Assembly (NCBI GenBank): GCA_000435755.1
Contig: FR889109.1
Coordinates: forward strand, 88,612-152,611
Length of the DNA: 64,000 nt
DNA from: Clostridium sp. CAG:508
Lineage (GTDB): Bacteria; Bacillota; Clostridia; TANB77; CAG-508
Direction of reading: 5' to 3'
Positions 24,685 through 34,906 of this stretch are shown here, one piece after another. Position 1 is the stretch's first letter; each line of letters starts with the position of its first letter. Made by a program: the position numbers and the translations under genes. The notes beneath the pieces are model-generated. The model saw nothing but the letters and a program-made list of their open reading frames with translations. It was not told the DNA's origin and did not search any database.

Positions 24685-26562
24685 ATGAAAGAAATAATTA
24701 AAAAGAATAGAAATGTTCTTTTAATTTTAATAGATATATTAATTATTATCAGTTGTTATATAGCGTCAATATTATTCCTAAATGTACCTATTGATAACAT
24801 CAAAGTACTTGTGGTGCAAATAGCAGTGGTAGTTATTGTATATCAAATCTTTTTAAATATTTTTCGTATGTATCAAAATATGATGCGTTATGAAGTAGGA
24901 AAAGATTATATAAAATATATAATTAGTGCATTCCTATCAATGATAATTTTATCAATAGTATATAAAGCTTTTAGCTTGGAATATATAAATTTAAAAGTAA
25001 ATGTATTGTCAGGAGTATTAATCGCTGGCACTTTTGTCATGTATAGACTGGCTGGAAGATCAATTCTAAGTAGGAGAATGTCAAAATACGAAAAGATAAA
25101 TAAAAATCAAGACAATAAAGCTAATAATCTACTTATAATTGGCGCTGGGATGGGTGCAAGAGAAATCATCATAGCTATAAAAAATAACATGCGAGACAAG
25201 TACAATATTGTAGGAATTATAGATGATGATATAAGCAAAATAAACCACTATATTTTAGGAATTAAAGTATTAGGTACAAGATACGACATACCTAAAATAG
25301 CAAAAGAAAAAAATGTGGATTTGATATTCTTTGCAATAAACAAAATAGATGCAGTTTCAAGAAGAAAGATATTAGAAATATGCCAAGAAACAGGGGTAAA
25401 AACAAGAGTATTACCTACAACTGAAGAAGTGATTAACAAACAAGGAGCTATGAACAGCCTGAGAGATGTTCAAATTGAAGATTTATTAGGAAGAGACCCA
25501 GTACACCTAGATAACAAAAACATTAATTCTTTAATAAAAAATAAAACTGTATTAGTAACGGGTGGAGGAGGCTCAATAGGTTCAGAACTATGCAGACAAA
25601 TTGTTAAATATGATCCTAAAAGATTGGTAATATTAGACATATATGAAAACAATTTGTATGATATAGAAATGGAACTAAGAGCAGAATATCCAAAACTTAA
25701 TTTAGAAGCGATTGTTGCAAGTGTTAGAGATAAAGCAAGACTAAACAATGTGTTTGAAACATATAAGCCAGAAATAGTATTTCATGCTGCAGCACATAAA
25801 CATGTACCACTTATGGAAAAAAGCCCATTAGAGGCAATACACAACAACGTATTTGGAACATACAATGTGGTAAATTGTGCAGACGAATATGGAGTAGAAA
25901 AATTTGTATTAATTTCAACAGACAAAGCTGTAAACCCAACAAACATAATGGGAGCAAGTAAAAGAGTTTGTGAAATGATAGTACAAGCTAAAAACAAAGT
26001 AAGCAAAACAGAATATGTAGCAGTTAGATTTGGTAATGTATTAGGAAGTAATGGCTCAGTTATACCACTATTCAAAAAGCAAATTGAAAGAGGAGGACCT
26101 GTTACTGTAACACATAAAGACATCACAAGATTTTTTATGACAATACCAGAAGCAGTACAACTTATATTACAAGCAGTAACATACGCAAAAGGAGGAGAAA
26201 TATTTGTACTAGATATGGGAGAACCTGTAAAAATATATGACTTGGCTGTTAGTTTAATAAAATTGTTAGGCTATGAACCAAATGTAGACATACCAATAGA
26301 AATAACAGGTCTAAGACCAGGAGAAAAACTATACGAAGAAATACTAATGTCAGAAGAAGGCTTAACATCAACAAAGCATGACAAGATATTTATAAGCAAA
26401 CCAATGCACATGGAAATGACAGAACTTGAAGAAAAATTAAACATACTAAAAGAATTAGAATACAACGAAAAATATTCTAATGAAAACATTAAAAATGTTA
26501 TGAAAGAAGTAGTAACAACATATAGAGAACCAGAAGAGGTAAATAACAAAGAAAAGGAATGA
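24685..26562 (+). CDS. membrane NDP-sugar 4,6-dehydratase (PglF/CapD/WbpM family)
   Basis: A 625-residue enzyme: four N-terminal membrane helices (about 10-120), a CoA-binding-like Rossmann domain (GAGMGAREII near 156), and a C-terminal SDR domain with TGGGGSIGSE near 292 and the active-site region STDKAVNPTNIMGASK near 412. Family members remove water from UDP-GlcNAc to give a 4-keto-6-deoxy sugar. The neighbour at 26571 would then add a 4-amino group. It opens the polysaccharide locus and follows a terminator. The exact C5 stereochemistry (D-gluco or L-arabino series) cannot be read by eye. Confidence 0.9.
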   Translation: MKEIIKKNRNVLLILIDILIIISCYIASILFLNVPIDNIKVLVVQIAVVVIVYQIFLNIFRMYQNMMRYEVGKDYIKYIISAFLSMIILSIVYKAFSLEYINLKVNVLSGVLIAGTFVMYRLAGRSILSRRMSKYEKINKNQDNKANNLLIIGAGMGAREIIIAIKNNMRDKYNIVGIIDDDISKINHYILGIKVLGTRYDIPKIAKEKNVDLIFFAINKIDAVSRRKILEICQETGVKTRVLPTTEEVINKQGAMNSLRDVQIEDLLGRDPVHLDNKNINSLIKNKTVLVTGGGGSIGSELCRQIVKYDPKRLVILDIYENNLYDIEMELRAEYPKLNLEAIVASVRDKARLNNVFETYKPEIVFHAAAHKHVPLMEKSPLEAIHNNVFGTYNVVNCADEYGVEKFVLISTDKAVNPTNIMGASKRVCEMIVQAKNKVSKTEYVAVRFGNVLGSNGSVIPLFKKQIERGGPVTVTHKDITRFFMTIPEAVQLILQAVTYAKGGEIFVLDMGEPVKIYDLAVSLIKLLGYEPNVDIPIEITGLRPGEKLYEEILMSEEGLTSTKHDKIFISKPMHMEMTELEEKLNILKELEYNEKYSNENIKNVMKEVVTTYREPEEVNNKEKE

Positions 26563-26570
26563 TTGTAAAG

Positions 26571-27695
26571 ATGGAAAAAAGAATTTTTTTAGCATCACCT
26601 CATATGTCAGAAGAAGGATATGAGAAAGAATATATAAAAGAAGCTTTTGATACAAATTGGATAGCTCCATTAGGAGAAAATGTAAATAAGTTTGAAGAAG
26701 AATTAGCTAATTATGTAGGAGCTAAATGTGGGGCTGCACTATCAGCAGGAACAGCTGCTATACATATGGCATTAAAGGCTCTAGATGTAAAAGAAGGAGA
26801 TATTGTATTTTGCTCATCACTTACATTTTCAGCAACAGCAAATCCAATTATATACCAAAATGCAACACCTGTGTTTATTGACTGTGATAGAGAGACATGG
26901 AATATGGACCCAGAGGCACTAAAAAAAGCTTTTGAAAAATATCCAAATCCAAAAGCAGTCGTAATAGTACACTTGTATGGAACACCTGCTAAAATGGACG
27001 AAATAATGGCAATATGCAACAAACACAATGTACCATTAGTAGAGGATGCGGCTGAAAGTTTAGGAGCGACATATAAAGGAAAACAAACAGGAACTTTTGG
27101 AAAATTCGGAATTTTCTCATTTAATGGTAACAAAATAATTACAACAAGTGGTGGTGGTATGCTTGTATCTGATGATGAAGAAAGAATACAAAAAGTACGC
27201 TTTTGGGCAACACAATCAAGAGACAAAGCACGTTATTATCAACACTCAGAAATAGGCTATAATTATAGAATGAGTAATATAGTTGCAGGAATAGGAAGAG
27301 GACAATTAAAAGTTTTAAATGACAGATTAGCTAAAAAGAAAGAAATATATGAAACATATAAAGATGCATTTAAAGATATACCAGAAATAGAGATGAAACC
27401 AGTACCAATAGATACAAAACCAAATTATTGGTTATCTACAATGCTATTAAAAGAAGGTTCAAAAGTTACTCCATTAAATGTTATGGAAGCATTGGACAAA
27501 GAAAATATAGAATCAAGACCTATATGGAAACCAATGCATATGCAACCAGTATTTGAAAAATATGACTTTATAAAAGTAGAAGACAAACCTGTATCAGAAG
27601 ATATATTTGCAAGAGGAGTATGTTTACCAAGTGATACAAAAATGACTAAGGAAGAACAACAAGAAGTAATAAGAATTATTAAAGAATTATTTTAG
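26571..27695 (+). CDS. DegT/DnrJ/EryC1 family aminotransferase (PglE-like)
   Basis: A 374-residue PLP enzyme. It has FDTNWIAPLG near residue 27, the SAGTAAIHMAL phosphate-binding region near 57, VEDAAESLGA, and the FSFNGNKIITTSGGG segment with the PLP lysine. Members with this N-terminus (L-PHMS-x-GYE) aminate UDP-4-keto-6-deoxy-GlcNAc at C4, in pathways to bacillosamine or AAT-galactose. It follows the 4,6-dehydratase, which would supply that substrate. An ATG at 26559 overlaps the previous stop (ATGA) and has a site almost touching it; I prefer 26571 from family length, but either is possible. Confidence 0.85.
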   Translation: MEKRIFLASPHMSEEGYEKEYIKEAFDTNWIAPLGENVNKFEEELANYVGAKCGAALSAGTAAIHMALKALDVKEGDIVFCSSLTFSATANPIIYQNATPVFIDCDRETWNMDPEALKKAFEKYPNPKAVVIVHLYGTPAKMDEIMAICNKHNVPLVEDAAESLGATYKGKQTGTFGKFGIFSFNGNKIITTSGGGMLVSDDEERIQKVRFWATQSRDKARYYQHSEIGYNYRMSNIVAGIGRGQLKVLNDRLAKKKEIYETYKDAFKDIPEIEMKPVPIDTKPNYWLSTMLLKEGSKVTPLNVMEALDKENIESRPIWKPMHMQPVFEKYDFIKVEDKPVSEDIFARGVCLPSDTKMTKEEQQEVIRIIKELF

Positions 27696-27706
27696 GGGAT
27701 TACAAA

Positions 27707-28405
27707 ATGTATAAAAAATTCATAAAGAGATTTTTAGACTTAATATTAAGTCTAATGGCATTAATAATATTAATGCCATTGATGCTTATTATATATATAT
27801 TAGTAAGAGTAAAATTGGGAAAACCAGCTATTTTTAAACAAGAAAGACCAGGAAAAGACGAAAAGATATTTACTTTATATAAATTTAGGACAATGACAGA
27901 TGAAAAAGATGAAAATGGTAATCTGCTACCAGATGAACAACGCTTGACTAAATTTGGAAAAATGCTTAGAAGTACAAGTTTAGACGAATTACCCGAACTT
28001 GTAAATATTATAAAAGGTGATATGAGTATTGTAGGACCAAGACCATTACTAGTTAGAGATATGGTTTTTATGACAGAGATTCAAAGAAAAAGACATAGTG
28101 TAAGGCAAGGACTCACAGGACTTGCGCAAGTCAATGGAAGGAATAACATAACATGGGAAGAAAAAATAAAGTATGATTTAAATTATGTTGAGAATATTTC
28201 CTTCATTAATGATGTTAAAATTATACTTAAAACAGTAATAAAGGTATTTAAAAGAGAAGATACTCAAACAGACGGAATGCAAACAGCAGAGGATTTAGGA
28301 GATTATCTAGTAAGAACCAATAAAATAAGCAAAGATGATTATACATGTAAAAATAAAGAAGCACTTAAAATAATTCAAAAATTTAGAGAGAATAAAAGGA
28401 AATAG
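27707..28405 (+). CDS. initiating polyprenyl-phosphate sugar-1-phosphate transferase (PglC-like)
   Basis: A 232-residue small monotopic phosphoglycosyl transferase. One N-terminal re-entrant helix (about 10-35) is followed by KQERPGKDEKIFTLYKFRTM near 44 and the catalytic Asp-Glu dyad in STSLDELPEL near 96. PRPLLVRDM and the QGLTGLAQVNGRN motif complete the set. It loads the first sugar phosphate onto undecaprenyl phosphate on the inner face of the membrane. The preceding two genes suggest that this sugar is a 4-amino-6-deoxy-HexNAc. The C-terminus has an extra Lys-rich tail of about 40 residues. Confidence 0.9.
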   Translation: MYKKFIKRFLDLILSLMALIILMPLMLIIYILVRVKLGKPAIFKQERPGKDEKIFTLYKFRTMTDEKDENGNLLPDEQRLTKFGKMLRSTSLDELPELVNIIKGDMSIVGPRPLLVRDMVFMTEIQRKRHSVRQGLTGLAQVNGRNNITWEEKIKYDLNYVENISFINDVKIILKTVIKVFKREDTQTDGMQTAEDLGDYLVRTNKISKDDYTCKNKEALKIIQKFRENKRK

Positions 28406-28408
28406 AAA

Positions 28409-29638
28409 ATGAAAATATGGTTATTACAAGCAAGTGAACCGATGCCTATCAGTAATTGCAATGATAGATTATGGCGAATGGGAATGATTGCAGAAGAATT
28501 AAAAAAAAGAAACCATGATATCGTATGGTTCTCAAATACATTTGATCATTTAAAAAAACAACAATTATATAACAAAGACACAATTGTTAATGTAACAGAT
28601 AATTATTCGATATATTTGATACATGCTATGGGATATAAAAGAAATATATCTGTTAGTAGGATTATAAACCATAAGGTAATTGCAAAAAAGTTTTCAAGAA
28701 TAGCTAAAAAACTTGACAAACCAGATTTGATATATGCTTCATTTCCAACTATAGATTATGCAGAAGAAGCAATAAAATATGGGAAAAGGAATAATGTACC
28801 TGTAATTATAGATATAAGAGATTTGTGGCCAGATATATTTAAACATAATTTATCAAAGCCATTAGCATTGATAGCAAGTCCATATATAAACATTATGAAT
28901 TATAAAACTAAAAAGATAATGAGACAAGCTTTTGCAATAAATTCTATTTCCGAAGCAATGTTAGAGTGGGGACTAAAAAAAGGAAACAGAGAAAAAAGCA
29001 AATATGACCAATATTTTTATATTGGATATGATAGTAACAATAGGAATATTGTGGAAACAAAAGAAATGAATAGTATTGATAAGGACAAGTTTAATCTTTC
29101 ATTTTTTGCAACCATAAATAATCAGTTTGATTATGAAAAAATTATTGAATTAGCAAAATTATTAGAAAAAGATAAGGATATAGTAATAAATATTTGCGGG
29201 GATGGACCACAGTTTGCAGAGCTTAAAGAAAAAGTTAAGGATGCTTCAAATATAAAATTACTAGGTTGGAAGGAAAAAGAAGAACTTAACTATATATTAC
29301 AAAATTCAAAATTAGGACTAGCACCGTATAAAAATACATTTGATTTTCAAATGAGTGTATCAAATAAATTTGCCGAATATATATCATATGGTTTACCAGT
29401 AATTTTATTTTCAGAAGGATATATGGAAAAGTTATTAGAAGATAATGAATGTGGAATAGCATCTCAGGATACTTCGAAACTTTGTGATTTTATTTTAGAT
29501 GTAAAAAATGATAAACAAAAATATGAAGCAATGTCTAAAAATGCTCAAAATTTATATCAAGAAAATTTTGTGGCAGAAAAAATATATAAGAATCTAGTAG
29601 ATTATCTAGAAAAAATTAAGGAGGAAGTAGAAAAATGA
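28409..29638 (+). CDS. glycosyltransferase (GT4-like)
   Basis: A 409-residue GT-B enzyme. The N-terminal domain begins MKIWLLQASEPMPISN, a pattern seen in GT4 enzymes of capsule loci; the C-terminal domain has ICGDGPQFAEL near 270 and SNKFAEYISYGLPVI near 318, matching the donor-binding EX7E region. It starts 3 bases after the preceding gene and overlaps the next by 4 (ATGA). It probably adds the second sugar of the repeat unit. Donor and linkage cannot be told. Confidence 0.8.
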   Translation: MKIWLLQASEPMPISNCNDRLWRMGMIAEELKKRNHDIVWFSNTFDHLKKQQLYNKDTIVNVTDNYSIYLIHAMGYKRNISVSRIINHKVIAKKFSRIAKKLDKPDLIYASFPTIDYAEEAIKYGKRNNVPVIIDIRDLWPDIFKHNLSKPLALIASPYINIMNYKTKKIMRQAFAINSISEAMLEWGLKKGNREKSKYDQYFYIGYDSNNRNIVETKEMNSIDKDKFNLSFFATINNQFDYEKIIELAKLLEKDKDIVINICGDGPQFAELKEKVKDASNIKLLGWKEKEELNYILQNSKLGLAPYKNTFDFQMSVSNKFAEYISYGLPVILFSEGYMEKLLEDNECGIASQDTSKLCDFILDVKNDKQKYEAMSKNAQNLYQENFVAEKIYKNLVDYLEKIKEEVEK

Positions 29639-30714
29639 AATATGCACTAATAGGATGTGGAAGAATTGCACCAAATCATTTAGAGGCTGCAGTAAACAAT
29701 AATTTGGAAGTAGTAGGAATCTGTGATATAATTCCAGAACACATGGACATTTTGATAGAAAAAGTTGGAATGAAAGACAGAAACTTTAAACAATATACAG
29801 ATTACCATGAAATGCTAGAAACAGAAAAACCAGAGTTAGTAGCAATAGCTACAGAAAGTGGAGAACATGCTAAAATTGCATTAGACTGTTTAGATGCAGG
29901 ATGTAATGTTATTATAGAAAAACCAATAGCTTTATCTTTGGAAGATGCAGATAAAATAGTTGAAAAGGCAAAAGAAAAAGCTTTAGTAGTATGTGCAAAC
30001 CATCAAAATAGATTTAATAAATCTATACAAAAAATAAGAAAATCAGTAGAGAATGGAGACTTTGGTAAAATGCTATATGGAACTGCTCATATTAGATGGA
30101 ACAGAGGTCAAGATTACTATACACAAGCACCTTGGAGAGGCACTTGGGCACAAGACGGAGGAGCTTTAATGAACCAATGTATTCATAATATTGATTTATT
30201 AAGATGGATGATGGGCGATGAAATTACTGAAGTTTGTGCTTACACAGATAACTTAAACCATGATTACATTCAAGCAGAAGATTTAGGAATTGCAATTGTT
30301 AAATTTAAAAATGGTGCGTATGGAATTATTGAAGGTACAACAGATGTATACCCTAAAAATCTAGAAGAAACTTTATATCTTTTTGGACAAAAAGGTACAG
30401 TAAAAGCAGGTGGAAAATCAGTTAATATTATTGAAGAATGGACTTTTGAAAATCAAGATGAACCATCAGAAAAAATAAAAGAAGAAAATAGTGAAATGCC
30501 TAAAAACATTTATGGGTTTGGACACACACCACTTTATACAAACGTTATTCAAGCTATACAAAACCATACACAACCTTTGGTAGATGCAGAAGCAGGAAGA
30601 AGAGCATTAGAATTAGTTCTTGCTATATATAAATCAGCTGCTGAAGGTAGACCAGTTAAGTTACCATTAGATAAATGTTCAACAATGGATTTTGTAGGAA
30701 GATTTGATAAATAA
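29635..30714 (+). CDS. wbpB: Gfo/Idh/MocA family dehydrogenase (WbpB-like)
   Basis: A 359-residue NAD-dependent oxidoreductase. The Rossmann motif GCGRIAPNHLEA is at the start, EKPIALS near 101 carries the catalytic-type Lys, and GGALMNQCIHNIDLLRWMMG near 184 is the conserved His region. In the Wbp pathway this enzyme oxidises C3 of UDP-GlcNAc uronate so that the next gene's product can aminate it. The three partners at 30725, 31867 and 32471 make this reading much stronger than for a lone family member. Confidence 0.85.
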   Translation: MKYALIGCGRIAPNHLEAAVNNNLEVVGICDIIPEHMDILIEKVGMKDRNFKQYTDYHEMLETEKPELVAIATESGEHAKIALDCLDAGCNVIIEKPIALSLEDADKIVEKAKEKALVVCANHQNRFNKSIQKIRKSVENGDFGKMLYGTAHIRWNRGQDYYTQAPWRGTWAQDGGALMNQCIHNIDLLRWMMGDEITEVCAYTDNLNHDYIQAEDLGIAIVKFKNGAYGIIEGTTDVYPKNLEETLYLFGQKGTVKAGGKSVNIIEEWTFENQDEPSEKIKEENSEMPKNIYGFGHTPLYTNVIQAIQNHTQPLVDAEAGRRALELVLAIYKSAAEGRPVKLPLDKCSTMDFVGRFDK

Positions 30715-30724
30715 GGAGAAAACA

Positions 30725-31849
30725 ATGGAATTTATAGATTTAAAAGCACAATATGCACATTTAAAAGATAAGATAGACAAAAATATTGAGAAAGTATTAA
30801 ATGATTCTCATTACATAATGGGAGAAGAAGTTAAAGAGCTAGAAGAAAAATTAGCAAAATATGTAGGAAGAAAATATTGCGTAACATGTGGAAATGGAAC
30901 TGATGCATTAACACTTGCTATGAGAGTACTTGACGTAAAAGAAGGAGATGCAGTATTTGTACCAACATTTACATTTTATTCTTCAGCAGAAGTAATATCA
31001 TTAGAAGGTGCAACACCAATATTTGTAGATGTTAATGAAACTTTTAATATGGATGCTAAGAAATTAGAAAAGGCGATAGAACAAGTAAAAAGTGAAGGAA
31101 AATTAAATTTAAAAGCAATTGTTGCAGTAGATTTATTTGGACAAACAGCTAACTTCCCAGAAATATTAGAAATTGCTAATAAATATGGATTGAAAGTAGT
31201 TGAAGATGCAGCACAAGGTTTTGGTGGTTCAATTAGTGGAAAAAAAGCATGTTCTTTTGGAGATATTTCAACAACATCATTTTTTCCAGCAAAACCACTT
31301 GGATGTTATGGAGATGGTGGGGCTGTATTTACAGATGATGAAGAAATGTATCAATTATTACTATCATTAAGAGTACATGGAAAAGGCTCATATAAGTATG
31401 AGAATGTAAGAGTAGGATATAACTCAAGATTAGATACAATTCAAGCAGCTATATTATTGCCAAAATTAGAAGCATTTGAGCAATATGAACTAGATGAAAG
31501 AAACAAATTTGCTAAAATGTATACTGAAAGATTAAAGGGAGTTGTAAAAACACCATTTGTTCCAGAAGGATATGTTAGCAGTTGGGCACAATATACTCTA
31601 ATATTAGAAAATGAAGAACAAAGAAATACAATACAAACAAAACTAAAGGAAATGGGAATACCTACAATGGTATATTATCCAATTCCACTTCATAAACAAA
31701 TTGTTTATAAAGACTATAATTTTAATGTAGAAGATTTAAAAGTTGCAGAGAAATTAAGTAAATGCGTATTGAGTTTGCCAATGCATCCATACATGAATGA
31801 AGAACAAATAGAGCAAATTAGCAAAGCTATTATAGAAATAATTAAATAA
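30725..31849 (+). CDS. wbpE: DegT-family aminotransferase (WbpE-like)
   Basis: A 374-residue PLP enzyme distinct from the one at 26571. It has MEFIDLKAQY at the N-terminus, CGNGTDALTLAM near 58, VEDAAQGFGG near 160 and SFFPAKPLGCYGDGG near 187, where the Lys binds PLP. The FIDLKAQY beginning is characteristic of WbpE-like enzymes that add the 3-amino group. Start is set by AAGGAG 6 bases upstream; a frame start at 30704 would overlap wbpB without a site. It sits between wbpB and wbpD, in the order of the chemical steps. Confidence 0.87.
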   Translation: MEFIDLKAQYAHLKDKIDKNIEKVLNDSHYIMGEEVKELEEKLAKYVGRKYCVTCGNGTDALTLAMRVLDVKEGDAVFVPTFTFYSSAEVISLEGATPIFVDVNETFNMDAKKLEKAIEQVKSEGKLNLKAIVAVDLFGQTANFPEILEIANKYGLKVVEDAAQGFGGSISGKKACSFGDISTTSFFPAKPLGCYGDGGAVFTDDEEMYQLLLSLRVHGKGSYKYENVRVGYNSRLDTIQAAILLPKLEAFEQYELDERNKFAKMYTERLKGVVKTPFVPEGYVSSWAQYTLILENEEQRNTIQTKLKEMGIPTMVYYPIPLHKQIVYKDYNFNVEDLKVAEKLSKCVLSLPMHPYMNEEQIEQISKAIIEIIK

Positions 31850-31866
31850 CAAAAAGGAGAAAGAAA

Positions 31867-32445
31867 ATGGAAGGTAAAGACTATTTCGTACATGAATCTA
31901 GTTATGTGGATGAGCCATCTGAAATTGGAAAAGGCACAAAGATTTGGCATTTTTCTCATGTAATGCCTAACTGTAAAATTGGTGAGAATTGTAACATTGG
32001 ACAAAATGTTGTAATATCACCAGATGTAGTTTTAGGAAATGGTGTAAAAATTCAAAATAATGTTTCTGTATACACTGGAGTTGTATGTGAAGACGATGTG
32101 TTTTTAGGACCATCATGTGTGTTTACAAATGTAATAAATCCACGAAGCTTTATATCGAGAAAAGATGAATACAGAAAAACTTTAATAGGTAAAGGGGCTT
32201 CAATTGGAGCAAATGCAACAATTGTATGTGGACACAACATTGGAAAATATGCATTTGTAGCAGCAGGAGCAGTTGTAACTAAAAATATACCAGACTATGC
32301 ACTAGTTATGGGCAATCCAGCAAGAGTTAAATACTTTGTATGTGAATGTTCAGAAAGAATGAACTTTGTAGATAATAAATTTACATGCCCAGTTTGTGGA
32401 AAAAAATATATAATGGAGAATGATATTGTAAAAGAAATAAAATAA
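31867..32445 (+). CDS. wbpD: left-handed beta-helix N-acetyltransferase (WbpD-like)
   Basis: A 192-residue hexapeptide-repeat enzyme. The YFVHESSYVDEPSEIGKGTKIWHF beginning, in shortened form, is typical of WbpD, which acetylates the 3-amino group. Hexapeptide turns follow (IGENCNIGQNVVISP and onward). The C-terminus adds a CxC...CxxC stretch (CECSERM, then CPVCGKKY) that looks like a small metal-binding knuckle; this is common in this subgroup. With wbpA, wbpB and wbpE it would complete UDP-2,3-diacetamido-glucuronate. Confidence 0.87.
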   Translation: MEGKDYFVHESSYVDEPSEIGKGTKIWHFSHVMPNCKIGENCNIGQNVVISPDVVLGNGVKIQNNVSVYTGVVCEDDVFLGPSCVFTNVINPRSFISRKDEYRKTLIGKGASIGANATIVCGHNIGKYAFVAAGAVVTKNIPDYALVMGNPARVKYFVCECSERMNFVDNKFTCPVCGKKYIMENDIVKEIK

Positions 32446-32470
32446 TATCAGAGAAAGGAAGTAATTTAAA

Positions 32471-33793
32471 ATGGGAATGAAAGAAAATTTGACAAAGAAA
32501 ATTGAAAACAAGGAAATTATAGTAGGAGTAGTAGGATTAGGATATGTAGGATTACCTCTTGCTGTAGAAAAAGCAAAAGCAGGTTTTAAAACTATAGGTT
32601 TTGATGTGCAAGAATCAAAAGTAAATATGGTAAATGAAGGACATAACTATATAGGAGATGTTGTAGACAGTGACTTAAAAGAACTAGTAGAAAAAGGAAT
32701 GCTAAAAGCAACAACTGATTTCTCTTTTATAAAAGATGTTGACTTTGTTGCAATTTGTGTTCCAACACCACTTGATGAACACCAACAACCAGACATTAGT
32801 TATGTAGAAAATAGTTCTAAAGCAGTAGCAGAACATCTATCAAAAGAAACTATGGTAGTACTAGAATCAACAACTTATCCAGGTACAACTGAAGAGCTAA
32901 TAAAACCAATTCTAGAAAATGGTTCAGGACTAAAATGTGGAGAAGATTTTTATTTAGGATTTTCACCAGAGAGAGTAGATCCAGGCAATTTAGTATATAA
33001 AACAAAAAATACTCCAAAGGTAGTTGGTGCAATTGGAAAAGATGCTACAGAAGTAATTGCTAAGATGTATAGAGCAGTGCTTGGCGCTGACATATTTGAG
33101 GTATCTTCACCAGCAGTAGCTGAAATGGAAAAAATACTAGAAAATACATATAGAAACATAAACATTGGGTTAGTTAACGAACTTGCTATGTTATGTGAAA
33201 AAATGGGAATTAGTTTATGGGAAGTTGTAGATGCAGCTAAAACAAAACCATATGGATTCCAAGCATTTTATCCAGGCCCAGGATTAGGAGGACATTGTAT
33301 TCCACTTGATCCATATTACTTAGACTGGAAAGCAAGAGAATATGGCTTCCATACATCATTAATTCAAGCATCTGGAATTATAAATGATAGAATGCCAGAA
33401 TATTGTGTTGAAAGAGCAAGTAAAATGTTAAGCACAAGATTCAAAAAAGCTCTAAATGGAGCTAAAGTATTAGTTTTAGGTGTTGCATACAAAAACAACA
33501 TTGATGATTATAGAGAAAGCCCTGCATTAAGAGTAATAGAGATATTACAAAAAGAAGGAGCTGATGTAGAATTCTATGATCCATGGATTAGTGAGTATAA
33601 ATATAAAGGTGAAATTCATAAAGGATTAGAGAAAATAGATGAAAAGAAAGTAAGCGAGGCAGATTTAGTTATATTCACAGCAGCACATAGCAATTATGAT
33701 TATGAAATGATACAAAAAAATGCGAAAGCAATATTTGATACAAGAAATGCAATGAAAGATGCAAAAAATAGAGATAATATTGAACTATTATAA
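32471..33793 (+). CDS. wbpA: UDP-N-acetylglucosamine 6-dehydrogenase (WbpA-like)
   Basis: A 440-residue nucleotide-sugar dehydrogenase. NAD-binding GLGYVGLPLA is near residue 19, the central domain has ESTTYPGTTEE near 138, and the active-site Cys lies in GPGLGGHCIPLDPYY near 277. The C-terminal domain (LGVAYKNNIDDYRESPA) is complete. It oxidises C6 twice to form the uronic acid, the first step of the Wbp route. The product of this and the three genes before it is a diacetamido uronic acid; no WbpI-type 2-epimerase is seen, so the gluco form is the likely sugar unless an epimerase lies elsewhere. Confidence 0.9.
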   Translation: MGMKENLTKKIENKEIIVGVVGLGYVGLPLAVEKAKAGFKTIGFDVQESKVNMVNEGHNYIGDVVDSDLKELVEKGMLKATTDFSFIKDVDFVAICVPTPLDEHQQPDISYVENSSKAVAEHLSKETMVVLESTTYPGTTEELIKPILENGSGLKCGEDFYLGFSPERVDPGNLVYKTKNTPKVVGAIGKDATEVIAKMYRAVLGADIFEVSSPAVAEMEKILENTYRNINIGLVNELAMLCEKMGISLWEVVDAAKTKPYGFQAFYPGPGLGGHCIPLDPYYLDWKAREYGFHTSLIQASGIINDRMPEYCVERASKMLSTRFKKALNGAKVLVLGVAYKNNIDDYRESPALRVIEILQKEGADVEFYDPWISEYKYKGEIHKGLEKIDEKKVSEADLVIFTAAHSNYDYEMIQKNAKAIFDTRNAMKDAKNRDNIELL

Positions 33794-33810
33794 GTTGAGG
33801 TATGTATTAA

Positions 33811-34902
33811 ATGCAACAATCAAATAAAGTGTATATGATTTTAACAAATGGATTTGATCCGGATGTCAGAGTTTATAAAGAGGCAAAATATTTAGTCGAA
33901 AAAAACTTTGATGTAACAATACTTTGCTGGGACAGAAGATGCGAATACATAGATAAAGAAGAGGAAATATTGGATGGAATAAAAATTAAAAGATTTTTTA
34001 TTCCATCTACTCCTGGAACAGGTTTAAAACAATTAATTCCATATTTTAAATTTATGAGAAGTGTAAAGAATTGTTTAAAAAATAAGGAATATAATTATTT
34101 ACATTGCCATGATTTTGATGGTATTGTTGTTGGAATGGCAACTAAGAAAAAGAAGAAAAAGCAAATAATATTTGATATGCATGAAATTTACAATAATTAT
34201 GCTTATGCAAAAAATAAAATATTTAAAAAAATCTTTAACAATATTATAAAAAAAGTAAATTATGTAATATATGTTAATAATGAACAAATAAAAAACATAG
34301 AAAAAAAAGAGAAACTAGTATTTTTACCCAATTATCCTGAACAATGTACGTACTCACCAATTGACAAGGTTAAAGCAAATAAGATAAGAATAAATTATAT
34401 AGGAAGTTTGAGAGATTATGAATCATTAAAAGCTTTAGCAGAGATTGGAGTACAAAATCAAAACATAGAGATAGGGCTATATGGCTCCGGAATATGCTAT
34501 GATAAGTTAAAGAAAGAATATAAAGATACTCCTGTTAAAATATACGGAAAATATGATGGCTTAAAAGATAGTGGAGAGATATATAGAAATACAGATATCT
34601 TATATTGTTCTTACAATCCTAGTATAGAAAACTGGAAAAATGCATATCCGGTAAAATTATATGAGGCTATTATAACATTGACTCCAATTATAGTTACAAA
34701 AGATACAGCAGTGGGAGAATTAGTAGAAAAATATAAAATTGGAGAAGTAATTGCTTACAACAATATAGATTCAATACAAGAGAAGATATGTAAAATTCAC
34801 GACAATTATAATTATTATATTAACAATTTAAAGAACATATATCAAAAATATCAATGGAAAAGTATAGTAAACAATTTGGATATAATTTATAAGGAGAGAT
34901 AA
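33811..34902 (+). CDS. glycosyltransferase (GT4-like)
   Basis: A 363-residue GT-B enzyme. It has TNGFDPDVRVYKEAKYL near the N-terminus, CHDFDGIVVG near 107, DMHEIYNNYA, and a C-terminal domain with NYIGSLRDYESL and PVKLYEAIITLTPII, where the Glu residues match the GT4 EX7E pattern. It has no signal peptide. Asn, Lys and Ile are very frequent, even for this genome. It should add one sugar of the repeat unit on the inner membrane face. Confidence 0.78.
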   Translation: MQQSNKVYMILTNGFDPDVRVYKEAKYLVEKNFDVTILCWDRRCEYIDKEEEILDGIKIKRFFIPSTPGTGLKQLIPYFKFMRSVKNCLKNKEYNYLHCHDFDGIVVGMATKKKKKKQIIFDMHEIYNNYAYAKNKIFKKIFNNIIKKVNYVIYVNNEQIKNIEKKEKLVFLPNYPEQCTYSPIDKVKANKIRINYIGSLRDYESLKALAEIGVQNQNIEIGLYGSGICYDKLKKEYKDTPVKIYGKYDGLKDSGEIYRNTDILYCSYNPSIENWKNAYPVKLYEAIITLTPIIVTKDTAVGELVEKYKIGEVIAYNNIDSIQEKICKIHDNYNYYINNLKNIYQKYQWKSIVNNLDIIYKER

Positions 34903-34906
34903 TTTT